Below are positions 39,801 to 51,379 of a stretch of 64,000 bases of DNA, one piece after another. The DNA is taken from positions 235,583 to 299,582 of the forward strand of contig JALQPE010000059.1 of NCBI GenBank assembly GCA_030407315.1. The letters are read 5' to 3'. A model generated the notes under the pieces. It did no database searches. It was not told the origin of the DNA and worked only from the letters and a program-made list of their open reading frames with translations. The position numbers and the translations under genes are program-made. Source of the stretch: Asparagopsis taxiformis (lineage: Eukaryota; Rhodophyta; Florideophyceae; Bonnemaisoniales; Bonnemaisoniaceae). Each line of letters begins with the position of its first letter. Within the stretch, counting starts at the first letter, position 1.

Positions 39801-40115
39801 CTAATGTACATCCACGCGAGCTTTTTTGCGAGCCCGATACTCATACTGTGCCATTTTGGTTACCCCCACATCCTTTCTCGAGTAGTAGCATATTTCTGAG
39901 TCCTCCCGCTTCTGTTTGCCATTTGTCGAGTCGCACTGCTCGATTCTTGGCCGTGGGATGCAAGGCCTTTTCTGAATGTCCTCGTTCGGGTCGTAGGTGA
40001 ACGAGTCAATTGCTGAGCCATTGCTTGGATGCCGCTGCATCTTCTCCAGAACCAGGTCCCATCCGGAAGATTCCTCACGAGTCTGTGGAACGTCCAAGTT
40101 TTGCGTAGAGATCAT
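39801..40115 (-). CDS. Small hypothetical protein
   Basis: Not recognised. 104 residues, hydrophilic and charged, ending in RARKKARVDVH, a basic cluster that could be a nuclear signal. It might be a real nuclear protein or a chance frame. No neighbour gives a clue. Confidence 0.35.
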   Translation of the reverse strand: MISTQNLDVPQTREESSGWDLVLEKMQRHPSNGSAIDSFTYDPNEDIQKRPCIPRPRIEQCDSTNGKQKREDSEICYYSRKDVGVTKMAQYEYRARKKARVDVH

Positions 40116-40381
40116 CTTTAAAACTGCACAAGCTATCGTTACTCAAGGTAACCACGCGTGCTGGAGCGACGACCCATATCGTTTAAAACCCCCAGTCTGC
40201 ACTTGGTAGCAACTTTTTGCATTGATGCCGGATACAATTTTGACGCACTTGCACGTTTACAAAAAATGGCGACCCGAAGAGCTCGTTTCTCAAACTAGCG
40301 CTACAAGCTCAGTGAAAATATTCCATATATCTTATGCAACTTGCAGCCGTTTGGTCTTGATTGACACTGGTCACATTTCTT

Positions 40382-42042
40382 TCATGTCACAAGGCGATCT
40401 CCTTCAATCTCCTCTAGAAATATTTTGGTCCTGCTTGTTTTAGACTTTTTTTCTACTTCCACAACCTTCAACTGTGTACCAGGAGCGAGGATGTACTCGT
40501 CCTCACCAGGGATAGCAGAAAGCTGAATTATTGAAACAGCACGTTTTGCCGTGATTCTGAAAAGTGTGCGAGAGCCAAAACCCATAGCGACGTCAACAGA
40601 CTGAGTACAGCTTGACACACTCCACCACACCACTGTTTCCCCCTTCCTATAACTTGAGAACAAGTCCTTGCTGATTCCGCGATACAGAGTATACCTAGTC
40701 ATTCGCAATTGCATGTCAAGTTTGGAATGTGCCCTGATAAAAATACTTAGAAATGGAAAGTAACATCTTACCCTTGACCGATCTGGTGAGCGCAGCGCTT
40801 CATTCATCTCTCTATACAAACCGCCTCCAGTGTACATGTATATTGCACCCTTCTCATCATTTGAAAGATCACTTTCATATGATTTCACCCTCTCTGTTGC
40901 CAAGGCATGCTTTGCGCTCGAGGAAAGTCCAAGCGGTTCACATGCACGAATCAAACATGTCTCATTGACATCTATAACGCCGCGTATCGGTTCCATCTGT
41001 GGTAAACGCTCTAGTCCACTCTGTAGTCGCTCCAAATACATTTTGTGCAATTCTTGTGTCTTTGTAATGAATTGCCCATGAACACCAGCGCCAGGTCCTC
41101 CATGGTTTTGCAACCAAACTTCGTCAGGAAGCCAATCGATAGGTGCTTGCCCGATTTCTTCTAGATAGCGATTCACTTCTGTGAAGTGGGGTGGTGATTG
41201 ACAGAATAAGTCACGTTGGGCGGCGGGATTGTACCATGTGAGATCGCGTATAGTAACTTGAGAGCTGTACTGCGCTAATATTTTGCGAAGCGCTGACCGT
41301 ATTTTTTTTGCTTCAACGCCCCACCACAGCATGAGCAGGCCGCGACGATGGTCAGAAGCGGGTAGGTTTGCTTTGGCTCTGAGAATTTCTTGGACAATGT
41401 GCAGTATGACAGGTCGCCAAAATGTGTTATGGGAAGGAAGCGGAACGTCGCCAGTGGTAAGTGATGCGTTCAAAAGGAGAACACCCTGTTGTAGCATTGC
41501 TTGAAACCAGTGTGCAGGCTGTACTATTTTCTTTGACGCTAGAAGTTTTCGTAAATCGGCGACTTTGGTCTCAGGTTGAATGGCGTACTTTGAAATCGCT
41601 GCAGCTTTTATCAGACAACGCATTGAAGTCGCCCTAGAAAACGCCTTTTCAGACCAACACTTGACTTTGTTGTTAAACATTGCTATACCAGTTGCGGATT
41701 GGACATGCGGGTACTGAATGGAGTTTATGTCAGAACGAATTGCAAGAAACAATGGGACAAGAAGAGCTGTTTACATACTGGGCTTTGACCAAAAACAACA
41801 ACTCTCCAATCAGCCGGAGCATTTGGTTTGATAGCCTGGAAGGTAAGCTCACGAACAGGAAGTATTTCAGAACTGCGAGTCGGAGAGATGATGCGTGCGG
41901 CATCAGGGAGGGTGTTTATAATTGCGATGATGCTTTCCTTCCAATGTGGATCCTTGCATCCAGAAAAAAGTTGTGCGAGCTGGTGTGGATCGTGAAGCTC
42001 AGACCGCGAGAGTTTTGCCTTTTTCGATGGAGGTTGAGACAT
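40382..42042 (-). CDS. UDG-fold / ADP-ribosyltransferase fusion, one intron
   Basis: Two exons (42042-41779 and 41713-40382) give 531 aa. Residues ~1-25 have an NLS-like KKAKL. Next is a family-1 uracil-DNA glycosylase fold: WRVVVFGQSP and SATGIAMF flank the splice junction, then QQGVLLLNASLTTGD, HTFWRPVI, LLMLWWG and PPHFTEVNRYL-EEIGQAPIDW. The catalytic Asp of GQDPYH is Ser and the HPSP His appears as Asn (NPAA), so glycosylase activity is unlikely. The C-terminal ~190 residues are an ADP-ribosyltransferase of the R-S-E class: LYRGI (Arg codon 40679-40681), WWSVSSCT, and the catalytic ExE as EDE (40496-40504) in GEDEYILAPGTQLKV. ARTs of this class move ADP-ribose from NAD onto protein. A nuclear, DNA-directed modifier is a reasonable inference. 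Confidence 0.82.
41714..41778 (-). other. Spliceosomal intron (65 nt) in the UDG-ART gene
   Basis: On the minus strand it begins GTATGT, has a branch-like CTGAC 16 nt before the end, and closes with TTCAG. Removal restores the GQxPYP motif of the UDG fold across a phase-0 junction; without it the frame stops within 20 codons. It is the only clear spliceosomal intron I found. Confidence 0.9.
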
Positions 42043-42286
42043 TTCGATGTTGATGCAAATGTGATGTGAGGTGATTACTAATGGTGCCATTGTTCTTTAT
42101 AGTCTATTGAAAATAGGCTGCGAATAGAGGTCTACATGGCAAGGTCGGCATTTCAGGATGACGTGCATCGTCATTGTCATCAGACAATTTTTCATCAAGG
42201 ACCCAACACGTGTCCAGAAAAATTTAATTTGGTTTCTGAATATGCTGAGGTCGACATAGCAAAGCCGATGCGGGCGCGCGATAACA

Positions 42287-42661
42287 ATGGCAACGCAGAT
42301 TGCTCGCGGAGCAGTTTACTACATCGCAGCGGTGAACGTGGGGTCGGCAGCGCTATTCGGCTACGACAAATTTCAGGCTACCCGTGGCGGATGGCGCATA
42401 CCTGAGCGAAGACTGTGTCAAAGTGCGCTGGCGGGCGGCTGGTTGGGTGGCTTGATGGCGATGCAGTTGTTACGACACAAGACGCGTAAGACGTCGTTTC
42501 AAGAGAAATACGTCGGCGCTGTGGTGACAAACGCACTAGTCGGCGGCTGCACCTTGGCCGTTGCGATGCAGTCGGCGCGCTTCCAAGACGCGTTCCGCAG
42601 CAGCATGCGTGGCTTATTGTCCGGCGGCGGCGGCGGCAAAGGAGCTCGACGGCACAAGTGA
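42287..42661 (+). CDS. DUF1294 membrane protein
   Basis: A 124-residue protein of the DUF1294 family, small membrane proteins common in bacteria and found in some eukaryotes; function unknown. Family landmarks are FGYDKFQATRGGWRIPE and LLRHKTRKTSFQEKY, separated by a hydrophobic helix (ALAGGWLGGLMAMQLL). A further hydrophobic helix follows, then a Gly/Arg tail. The start is well placed (AACAATGGC). Confidence 0.8.
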   Translation: MATQIARGAVYYIAAVNVGSAALFGYDKFQATRGGWRIPERRLCQSALAGGWLGGLMAMQLLRHKTRKTSFQEKYVGAVVTNALVGGCTLAVAMQSARFQDAFRSSMRGLLSGGGGGKGARRHK

Positions 42662-42828
42662 TGTCGGGCCGCACTACAGTGCTGCTTTCGGCGCATTATC
42701 GCTGTGGGCTTTACCGTTTTCTTGGATATAAAAAAATAAAAATAATTGGCCACAATCTTCGACCTCTTCACCTATCTTGACCTCTATCCCCATCGATTGA
42801 TCTTACCCAACCGACCATCACACCAACC

Positions 42829-45156
42829 ATGTCCGATTCCGACTTCGAATCCGTCGCTTTGTCCGAAGTTGAGAAAGACGATGACCAGTACGAGCCCCCG
42901 CCTTCACCACCAACCCCTGCTCCCCCCGCCCCCAAAGTTCGTTCTATGGCCGTTCGTATGGCCGAGACGCGCAAACGTCAATCCCTTGCCGAGAACGGAT
43001 CCGCTCTCATGGCCACAGACGCTCGCAAGGTGAATTCCACAGAGAAAATTCCATCAAAACTAGCTATCGACACTTCTAGCACGCCCATCATCTGGGATGA
43101 AATGGTATCTCCTGAGGCGCCTGCTCCAAAAGAAACTGAAAAAGAAAGACTAGCTCGCCTCCGCAGGGAAAAGCGTCTCAAGACAAAGGAGATGGCCTCT
43201 AAAGCTCTCCAGGATGCTGCTCAGCAAGCCCTCAACATGCCTCCATCTCAGCCTGTAAATGCTGCCCCCCCGGCCAAAAAGTCTGCACGCAAGGCTACCC
43301 GACCCCGCGCTTCAACCTCAAAGAAAAAGACTGCTGAAGCAGAACCACAAACCACTACCGCAGTCCTTTCCCAAGAAGCAGCCACAACTTCTAAACCAAC
43401 CCCACAGAGAATCAGGAAGAAGCCTTCTGCTGCGGAAATTAGAAAAGCTAAAGAGCTTGCAAAGCGGAAAGCTGCCGAAGAGGCCAAGGATGTCAACCAG
43501 ACCGCCCCACCCAACACAGAAAATGATCAACAAGAGGTAGAGCACGATGAAGTGGTGGACGTTGATGGGGAAGTGATGGATGATACCGATGAAGTACATG
43601 TGGTCTCAGTATCTCCGATTAAGAAAACCGCCAAGGTTACACCCAGACCACGTGGACGTGCGCTAAAACCAAAACCTGTTGAACAGAAAGATGTCCTAAC
43701 GGTGGAAGCTGGTGAGAAAACAGCTCCTGCTTCCGAGGCACCGTCTCGCCCAAAGACCAAATCAACAACAACGAGAGTCAAAAAGGTACCGCATTCAGCT
43801 ACGAAAAATGATGCACCAGAGCAACGGGTTGCAGTTGAGAATGGGCAACCAGATTCTGAGGTTACAACAAGTTTGGTCGAGAAGCCAGTGCGCCCAAAAA
43901 AATCTGTGAAGACTCGTCCTACTACGGCAAAAGCGGCGGCTGCGAAGTCGCTCCAAGCAAAGCAGGCAGCAGCAGATCACGAATCCAATGCCGGTCCAGA
44001 AAAATACGAAGGTGAATCCCCCCAGGCTGAGGATGAGCCGATGGAAGATGCAGACGTCGCTGAAAGCTCCAACGTGGCAGCAGAATCGGAGCCGATAAAA
44101 ACGCCGACAAAAAAGGTGGCACAACCCAAAAGGGTTGTTAAGCCACGCTCCAGAGCGGTAAAAGCTCCCACAGTAAAGGAAGCAAAAGCTGTAGTAGAGG
44201 CTGGCACAAATCCAAATGATAATCAGGAGTCCTGGAAAGCACAAGATGAACAAACAGATGACGCCAAAGGCACGCTTAATTCACAGCAAAATGCTGACGA
44301 ATCGGCTCCATCTCCAGTTGTGAAGAAAGTGGTGCGTGCCAGAAAGGTTGCTAAACCACGCACTAGTGCAACAAAATCTAGAACCACCAAAGCGCTAGCA
44401 GGAAATGAAAAAGGGGAAGATACGGGTGCGAATGGAGCCATTGGAATGGAGGAAGTCGTACCATCTGAAGATGAGCATATGGAAGACGCATCAGGATCCA
44501 AATCTGTAGCGGAGGAACCGGAAACGGGTGACAGGGTGGCAGAGAAGAAGGTTATACGAGCCAAGAAGGTTGTGAAGCCACGACCCGGGGTGGCAAAAAC
44601 CAAGGTTGTGAAGACGCGTACAGCTGCGGAGACAGTAGAGGAGGGAGATGTGAAAATCGTATCGAAGGCGAAGCCACCGATACAGCGAAATGTTGTCGAG
44701 AAAGACGAGGACGGAAATTGGAACAGTGCGGCCGAGTTGGGAGGGGAAAAGGGAAATGAGACGACTAATACAGATGACAGTGACAAACGTAAGGGAGCAG
44801 TGAAGCGTCCTGCGACGGATTTTGCGAGTGATGAAATGGCAACGAAAAGAGCGAAACAGGGGAGCAATGGGGCGGATGAGTTGTTGAGGGGTGCGCACTT
44901 GTTGGATGATCTTCAGAATGAGTTGACAGGGTACGGGAAACGACAGGATGGTATTGTGGATCGGTTTGTGGATGATGTATGCGAAATGAAGGAGAGGTGG
45001 CGCGTGTGTATCAACGCGGCGAGGTGGGAGATGAGGAGGAAGCAGGAAGAGGCACTACGCAGTTTTGCAGTTGAAGTGTCTCATGTGTTGAGGGATCGAC
45101 AGGGGGCGTTGGGAGATCTTGTGAGATCGGGTGCGATGAAGGAGGAGAGGCAATAG
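42829..45156 (+). CDS. Repetitive Lys/Arg-rich chromatin-like protein
   Basis: Not matched to a named family. The 775-residue protein alternates basic and acidic blocks. Around five diverged repeats of ~100 residues each carry a basic core of the type KKVVRARKVAKPR followed by Ala/Lys/Thr stretches that resemble histone H1 tails, then an acidic patch such as EDEHMEDAS. The N-terminus is acidic and Pro-rich. The last ~95 residues are different: a helical, non-repetitive region (LLDDLQNELTGYGKRQ, then WRVCINAARWEMRRKQEE) that is probably the folded part, perhaps a coiled-coil dimer. A DNA- or chromatin-binding nuclear role is inferred from composition. Confidence 0.6.
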   Translation: MSDSDFESVALSEVEKDDDQYEPPPSPPTPAPPAPKVRSMAVRMAETRKRQSLAENGSALMATDARKVNSTEKIPSKLAIDTSSTPIIWDEMVSPEAPAPKETEKERLARLRREKRLKTKEMASKALQDAAQQALNMPPSQPVNAAPPAKKSARKATRPRASTSKKKTAEAEPQTTTAVLSQEAATTSKPTPQRIRKKPSAAEIRKAKELAKRKAAEEAKDVNQTAPPNTENDQQEVEHDEVVDVDGEVMDDTDEVHVVSVSPIKKTAKVTPRPRGRALKPKPVEQKDVLTVEAGEKTAPASEAPSRPKTKSTTTRVKKVPHSATKNDAPEQRVAVENGQPDSEVTTSLVEKPVRPKKSVKTRPTTAKAAAAKSLQAKQAAADHESNAGPEKYEGESPQAEDEPMEDADVAESSNVAAESEPIKTPTKKVAQPKRVVKPRSRAVKAPTVKEAKAVVEAGTNPNDNQESWKAQDEQTDDAKGTLNSQQNADESAPSPVVKKVVRARKVAKPRTSATKSRTTKALAGNEKGEDTGANGAIGMEEVVPSEDEHMEDASGSKSVAEEPETGDRVAEKKVIRAKKVVKPRPGVAKTKVVKTRTAAETVEEGDVKIVSKAKPPIQRNVVEKDEDGNWNSAAELGGEKGNETTNTDDSDKRKGAVKRPATDFASDEMATKRAKQGSNGADELLRGAHLLDDLQNELTGYGKRQDGIVDRFVDDVCEMKERWRVCINAARWEMRRKQEEALRSFAVEVSHVLRDRQGALGDLVRSGAMKEERQ

Positions 45157-45507
45157 TGCGGTTACTTGAGGCTACTATGAGATAGTAGTGTAAGCAGTAA
45201 AATGGGTGGTATGATACGCACTGTAATCGTCCGAGTGATTTTGAATCGGTTTAGTTGAGCTGCTGCAGTCCGCGCTGCGCAGCGCTGCAACCGAACAGGA
45301 GGTGTACAGTGCTATCAAAACGGCAGCAACCCTCTGCTCTCCGGCTTAATCCAGTCAGTCAGCAGACCAGCCACACCACCTTAAACTCCGTTCTAGCGTT
45401 TCGCGCACTCTCTTCTTCAGCAAAGTCAATGGATACGTCGCTTCCATTGCTCGACCGTTTGGAACACAACTGCTCTAGCTGCCGTCCCTTCGCATTCACC
45501 TCCACAC
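45157..45507. other. Intergenic region upstream of the histone deacetylase
   Basis: 351 bp between two plus-strand genes; promoter of the deacetylase. No distinct element or RNA gene is recognised. Confidence 0.4.
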
Positions 45508-47931
45508 ATGGCATATACTCCACGCCGCCGTGTCGGCTATTACTATGACCCAGAGGTCGGTAACTTTTACTATGCGCAAGGCCATCCTATGAAACCGCAC
45601 CGCATGCGCATGACCCACAACCTTCTGCTCGCCTATGGCATATTTGACAAGATGGATGTCCTCACCACCCCGCGTGCCTCCGACCGCGAAATGACCCGCT
45701 TTCACTCCGATGAATACATAAACTTTCTCAAAATCGTCACTCCTGAATCTGTCAATGATCATTACCAAATGCTCTCGCGTTTCAACGTTCTAGAAGACTG
45801 TCCCGTGTTCGACGGCTTGTGGGAGTACTGCCAGATCGCTGCTGGTGGTTCACTTGCTGGTGCCGCCCGACTCAATACTGGCGAAAGCTCCGTAGCCATC
45901 AACTGGGCTGGTGGCCTCCATCATGCCAAGAAGGCAGAGGCAAGCGGCTTCTGTTATATAAACGATTGCGTTCTCGCTATTCTCGAGTTGCTCAAAGTCC
46001 ATAGCCGTGTCCTGTACGTCGACATTGACATTCACCATGGAGACGGTGTTGAAGAGGCCTTCTACACCACAGACCGAGTCATGACCGCCAGTTTCCACAA
46101 GTTTGGCGACTATTTCCCTGGTACAGGTGATGTAGGCGATATTGGTATCGGAAAAGGCAAGTATTATTCAGCAAACTTTCCTCTCCGCGATGGCATTGAC
46201 GATGAAAGCTACCGACAGATCTTTGTCCCCGTCATGACCCGTATCATGGAATGGTATCGTCCCGGTGCTGTCGTTTTGCAATGTGGTGCAGACTCCCTCT
46301 CAGGGGATCGACTTGGTTGCTTCAATCTCAGTCTCCTGGGTCATGCCCAATGTGTTGACTTCTTTAAAGGCTATGATACTCCGCTTCTTCTCCTCGGCGG
46401 CGGTGGTTACACAATCCGCAATGTCGCACGATGCTGGGCTTACGAAACATCGCGCGTCGTTGGTGAAAAACTTGCGGATGAACTACCTTTCAGTGAGAAC
46501 TATGAGTTTTATGGTCCAGAATTTCGTCTTCACATTGTCCCAAGTAACATGGAAAATCACAACACTCAAGCTGAACTCGAAAGAACAAAAGCTCTAATCT
46601 TTGAAAATCTACGTCATCTCCCCTCTGCTCCAAGCACCCCTTTCATAGATGTACCAAGACTAAGTCCACTTGGTGTTCATCGTCGCGAAAATTGGAGTGA
46701 TGAGGAAGATCCAGATCTTCGTCATAAGAATCACCGCACAAAGACCGTGATCGACTATGCAGGCTCTGATGATGAAGATGACGATCAGTATATCAGTTCT
46801 CTACGGCATGCCAGAAGAAAAGCAAAGCGATCCAATTTCCCTCGTCGTCGCTTCCCTGTTTTAGCAACAGAACCAGACCATTCTGCACATCCAATTCCTT
46901 CAACATCTCGAGAGGAATTTTCTCCAATTCGACAACCAGAGCGTTCGTCCCCGACAACGCCCGCTCTTCCGCTTCCTCCACCTCTTCCTGCCGAGCATAT
47001 TGATACCAAACTGGGACCTGACAAATTTGCAAACGGAGATGCTCTCGATGAGAACCATGTACACAGTAGAGACAAACCAAGTGTCACCATTATGGACAAA
47101 GAACCGTTTGTTCTAATCAAGGAAGAAACTCATCTATCCACGAAAAGTACCGGGAGCACTTCAGCAACAGGGAAACGAAAGAGTGATGCGATTGATGAAA
47201 AAGGCAAGTTACAACGATCAAGAGTTACAGGGCATGAATCAGAGTGCGTAGAGGGATCTGTTCAGAGCGATGATGAGGCAAGGGCACACAATGGCCTCAG
47301 CACGGAAGGTGAGGTAAGGGAGTTCATGGTACATGCAGAGAGTCAAGTTGCCGAAGATAAAAGGAGCAACGCACATATAGAAGGAAGCCGGGCTGATGAT
47401 GATGTAAACATGGTTGATCCGAAATCAGTCTCAGCTGTTGCTCCTTCTGTATCCACAGGAACAGCCTCTAGAAGTCCTTTGTACACGGTAGCACGGGGCG
47501 CCTTATTAACTAGACCGAATGACAGTGAGGGACGAAATGACGAGGTGGAACATATTGGAGTTGATAGCTCAGTGGTTGAATCGGAACAACCGATCGCCGT
47601 GGTTCAAGCTGGGAACGACGCCGTAGATGGTGATGCGCCGATGCAAATCGGTGATGGGAGAACAGAAAGTGTACTACGTGGTGATAGCAAGGCAGTCAAG
47701 CTGAAGAAATTGGCACATGATGAAGAAGTTCGCTTGCAGAATGGGCCGAATCTGAGCGGAAGTGGCAATGAAACTGCCGATAAGACTGCTTTTGGACGTA
47801 GCCAGATTACAGATGAAGGAAATGATGCGTTAGATGTGATTCATGGACATGGGAAGGATTCCCGAAGCGGCGTAGGTGATGCGCTGGAAAACGAGCGAAT
47901 GGAAGGAGGTCAGTCCAGCAACAGATTATAG
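45508..47931 (+). CDS. Class I (Rpd3-type) histone deacetylase with long C-terminal tail
   Basis: Zn-dependent deacetylase of histone tails, acting in Sin3/NuRD-like repressor complexes. The catalytic domain fills residues ~5-380: [41 protein letters not shown] with its catalytic His pair, [15 protein letters not shown] with Zn ligands, [16 protein letters not shown], and [21 protein letters not shown] (quoted in parts). All metal and charge-relay residues are present. The remaining ~425 residues are disordered and acidic, far longer than in yeast Rpd3 or human HDAC1. It is the last ordinary gene before the subtelomere. Confidence 0.95.
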   Translation: MAYTPRRRVGYYYDPEVGNFYYAQGHPMKPHRMRMTHNLLLAYGIFDKMDVLTTPRASDREMTRFHSDEYINFLKIVTPESVNDHYQMLSRFNVLEDCPVFDGLWEYCQIAAGGSLAGAARLNTGESSVAINWAGGLHHAKKAEASGFCYINDCVLAILELLKVHSRVLYVDIDIHHGDGVEEAFYTTDRVMTASFHKFGDYFPGTGDVGDIGIGKGKYYSANFPLRDGIDDESYRQIFVPVMTRIMEWYRPGAVVLQCGADSLSGDRLGCFNLSLLGHAQCVDFFKGYDTPLLLLGGGGYTIRNVARCWAYETSRVVGEKLADELPFSENYEFYGPEFRLHIVPSNMENHNTQAELERTKALIFENLRHLPSAPSTPFIDVPRLSPLGVHRRENWSDEEDPDLRHKNHRTKTVIDYAGSDDEDDDQYISSLRHARRKAKRSNFPRRRFPVLATEPDHSAHPIPSTSREEFSPIRQPERSSPTTPALPLPPPLPAEHIDTKLGPDKFANGDALDENHVHSRDKPSVTIMDKEPFVLIKEETHLSTKSTGSTSATGKRKSDAIDEKGKLQRSRVTGHESECVEGSVQSDDEARAHNGLSTEGEVREFMVHAESQVAEDKRSNAHIEGSRADDDVNMVDPKSVSAVAPSVSTGTASRSPLYTVARGALLTRPNDSEGRNDEVEHIGVDSSVVESEQPIAVVQAGNDAVDGDAPMQIGDGRTESVLRGDSKAVKLKKLAHDEEVRLQNGPNLSGSGNETADKTAFGRSQITDEGNDALDVIHGHGKDSRSGVGDALENERMEGGQSSNRL

Positions 47932-50162
47932 CGAATACCACAAGCGCAAAATACAAGTCTGGACATTGTAAATCTACCTTATGAATTTGGTGCGTCGTAA
48001 ATGGTTTGACACCCGAGCATGTTCTAGCAACTCATGATTGCAGGAACAAACTGGACGTCAAGGAAGAGAAGTTCTCTCAGCCGTGACTTGGGATTAGGAA
48101 TTTCGGTACGTGCACCTATACTATTCGCACATTATTAGTGCTTATTGCAATGCCGCTTCCGAGAGTAGAATGGAAACTCCAGATCCATGAACCCACGCCC
48201 TTTCTTTCGTCGGCATACTTGATGCCTGTAGCGAGCAACTTTCTAGTTGTGGTTGAGAGCGATTTCATGATAGGTCCAGTTGGCGGATTAGAGGGAGACC
48301 TCCACAACAGGATCTGCTCAATGGCAGTTGAGCACCCCAGCTGGGAAGGCTTCAGAGGTCCAAATGGAGCCGCAGTATGACCGAATCCAAATGGCCAGTA
48401 TGACCTTTTGCAATGGTTGGACTACAAAAATAGACACCATTCTCTCATCCCTAATAATGGTGAATGAGCCAAACAGACCGACTGCATCCCACTCACAGCC
48501 GGCACAATCGTCGAGACCAGTAGTTGTAAGAAAAGTAAGTCCTTGAAGTTTCGGTGCTTTAACATACAACGCGAGACATGTCATCGGCACGCATACGGTC
48601 AACTATTCCGAGATTTTTGCATGAGCGTCAGCATAATGAATTTCGGTCTGGGGCGTCTAGAGGGAGGGGAGTAAACAGAAAGGATGAGACTCATCAGCAC
48701 GCTCAACGCCCGTAGCGTGGCCATTGACAAGTCTGTTACCACGAGTGAATAGCGATAGGGCCAAATTGCAAGATCAACACATCAATGTACATCATGGATT
48801 TTTCGAACACCTGTGTATACTCATGCCCACGTGCAGATATGCCTTGCGACTTGATAAAGTATCCACTAACAATTCGTTTGTTTGTTGGACCGGTCACACA
48901 TAAACGCCATACACACACAAAGATCACATCACTAACATATGTTGTGGGGGCAACGCGTTCAGAGCTTCGGTTACTCCGGTAACGAAATTTAGTACAGTTT
49001 GAGCTGGCCAGAAATCACTCCACCAGATGAAGTGAATTTTATTGAAGAGGGCATCGGATGCTTGTCATTTGTGGAGCATGGTCGGGTCAAGTTGATCGGC
49101 TACCTCATAGAGAGGTCGTGTACCTTGAGAATGTCTATTATTTTATGGATTCAACCCACTTGCATTGGCCACCCATGACAACTAAGGGTTTGTAAGCCTT
49201 ATATATCCACTTTTTTTGGGTTGAATCTCGTGACATTTACTCGTTGGGATCTAATTTGTCGTCTGGTTGGTTTTTTCTTCCTCGAAAGGTGGAAGTCCGC
49301 CAATCAACGGCATTGACCAGATTAAAACTACTGGTGTAGTTAAAGGCAGCAAGAGCTTGTTTGTTATCTTACAAACTGTCTACAGCTGTATCGAGCAGAG
49401 CAGCATTTCCCAAACCCATATGCCGTACATCGTTGTAAAGCAACTAACGAACAACAACGGAACAGATACCATTCTCGATAAAAAGTACAACGTCTTTTGA
49501 CATAATGTGTAGGCTCACAAGTCTTTCGTGTCTCTGGGGTACACGGGCAACCATTGCCTTTCTACTCACAGGACACTACGAAAATAGAAAACATTTCTAG
49601 TCACCTTCTCCTAATTGTATACCTCCAGCTAAGAGTTTGTCACCGCGACCTTTCCAAATCAACATTGCACATCCAAGATTATCTTCCAGAAAGTGATGAA
49701 ATTGAAAAATTGTCATGGATACCGCTTTTCATGTATCTGGATGAAAATCTGATTTAGAGATGTCTCTCTTCCGGCAACATCTTCTTCTCCGTCATGTGTA
49801 TACGTTTGAATACTTACATATCTATATCTCATCGGTGCCAAAAAAAAGAAGCTTTCGTCACATATTGGATGCATGTCCAACAAATCAAGAGTCATTGTTT
49901 CTCACGGTTCCACCTTGACCATCCATCCATCGACCGCAAAAATGCCTAGTTGTAGGAAGAATTATTTCTATCTCTAAACACCAGATCATGTTTCCATTTC
50001 CAACAAACATAGAATACCGTACCGTTTCGAGGGTTCCGTTCTCTGACTGGAAAAATTTTCTACATAAGCATAAAAGACATTCTGAACATCCGTTGTCTTT
50101 TCACATCCCAGAGATCTCAACTAAAAAACACTGCCTGATTCACTGCACCGACGAGGCTCAAA
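47932..50162. other. Gene-poor subtelomeric stretch
   Basis: Over 2 kb with only short reading frames that lack coding character. I see no repeat, RNA gene or element remnant that I can name. This marks the change from gene-dense arm to subtelomere. Confidence 0.5.
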
Positions 50163-50399
50163 ATGAACGTCCGAGTTGTATTGTTCTTGATGTTGGCATG
50201 CATTCATATTTGCTGGGCGGCATCGCTGGAAAAAAACAGACAAGTTGTGGTATCTGTTGACGAGGAAGTTCAAATCGACTCTGGGATTAAGCCAGAAAAA
50301 AATCGTGAAGAATATGTTTCGCCGGCAAAATCTGGAAAGCAACTTCTTCCATCTGAGAAACAAGGTGTTTGCAACGGCTTTGGAATCCGATTGTCGTAG
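50163..50399 (+). CDS. Possible small secreted protein or first exon
   Basis: 78 residues starting with a strong signal peptide (MNVRVVLFLMLACIHICWA, likely cut before AS). The mature part is charged and ends near one Cys. A Cys-rich stretch in another frame at about 50515-50662 (with CINQISSCSS) follows a 3'-splice-like CTCGCAG, so this could be a multi-exon secreted Cys-rich protein. No strong donor site links them. No family recognised. Confidence 0.3.
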   Translation: MNVRVVLFLMLACIHICWAASLEKNRQVVVSVDEEVQIDSGIKPEKNREEYVSPAKSGKQLLPSEKQGVCNGFGIRLS

Positions 50400-51379
50400 G
50401 AAGGGGAAATTTCACTTAGGTGCGTCCTAAGATTCACATTCACTTGTGGGAATACTGTTGAAGTCTACGCAATATCTTTCAGTGATTCCATTCCATTTAA
50501 TATATCTCTCGCAGCGCAGATTGGACGGCTTTCCGCGTTCATATCTAGAGGCAGAAATGTTCGTATTTGCATCAATCAAATTTCTTCTTGTTCCTCGTTA
50601 CTTGATGAGCAGTGTATTGGAGCAATTGTGCGTTCATGTGCTCCGCCTGGTTCTCAACTTCTATGATGAAGTAAGTTCCAAGACGTGGTTCTGGGCAATG
50701 CTCGCTGCGTGCCCAGACTCTGATGTTGCATCTGAAGATATCTTGTATTTCGGAAGAAGGAGAACAGCGAAGCTTGGTTTCCTTCGTGCGATATTGTGCG
50801 ATGGGGGAAAAGTCTAGAATACGTATAAGTTTTCACCAGAAGCTACACTCAGATAGAGGGACATTTGTTCGACTTAGGGGCGAAACCCTGTATTTTGAAA
50901 GGTATTCTTCATCTGAGATGTCTTGCTTGAGGTAGCAGATGATGGGTACTGTGTATGCATGGTAGAAACTACAGTTAAAATCACTGTTTATGTTCAGGGT
51001 AATTACTGCCTAACCCGTTATTAAAGATGGCACTTTCCAGGTACCGCTTTTTTTAAAACAGCCCGCCCCTACATGACCGCTTTGTCTGCTTTTCCAGAGT
51101 TTACTGTCTAGACCAAAACTGGAATGCATCCATGGAGTCGAGATGAAACAGTGTTACTTGAGTACGACAAGTATGATACGCAATGTCATACCCAAGGTGG
51201 AATGTCAGTGCGATTGCAGCCTGTATCGCACGATTATTTGAATTCGGGCTTTTATGCAGGGTGCAACGCGCCTTGGTGCACAACCATAATATTGTTTTTT
51301 CTAATATTTCTAGTACGATTACTAGTTGGCGCCAAAGTGCAGTACACTACGTCGATGGCACCGTCCGTATTTTAATCGT

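Noticed and set aside
40700..40780. Possible second intron in the UDG-ART gene (GTAAGA ... TTATCAG, 38 nt)
   Set aside because: Removing it shifts the frame into a stop and deletes a segment that fits the helix before the ART Arg motif.
47566..47620. Sequence like a tRNA D arm and T arm (TAGCTCAGTGGTTGAATCGG then GTGGTTCAAG)
   Set aside because: It lies inside the histone deacetylase frame, lacks an acceptor stem and anticodon arm, and translates as normal tail sequence.
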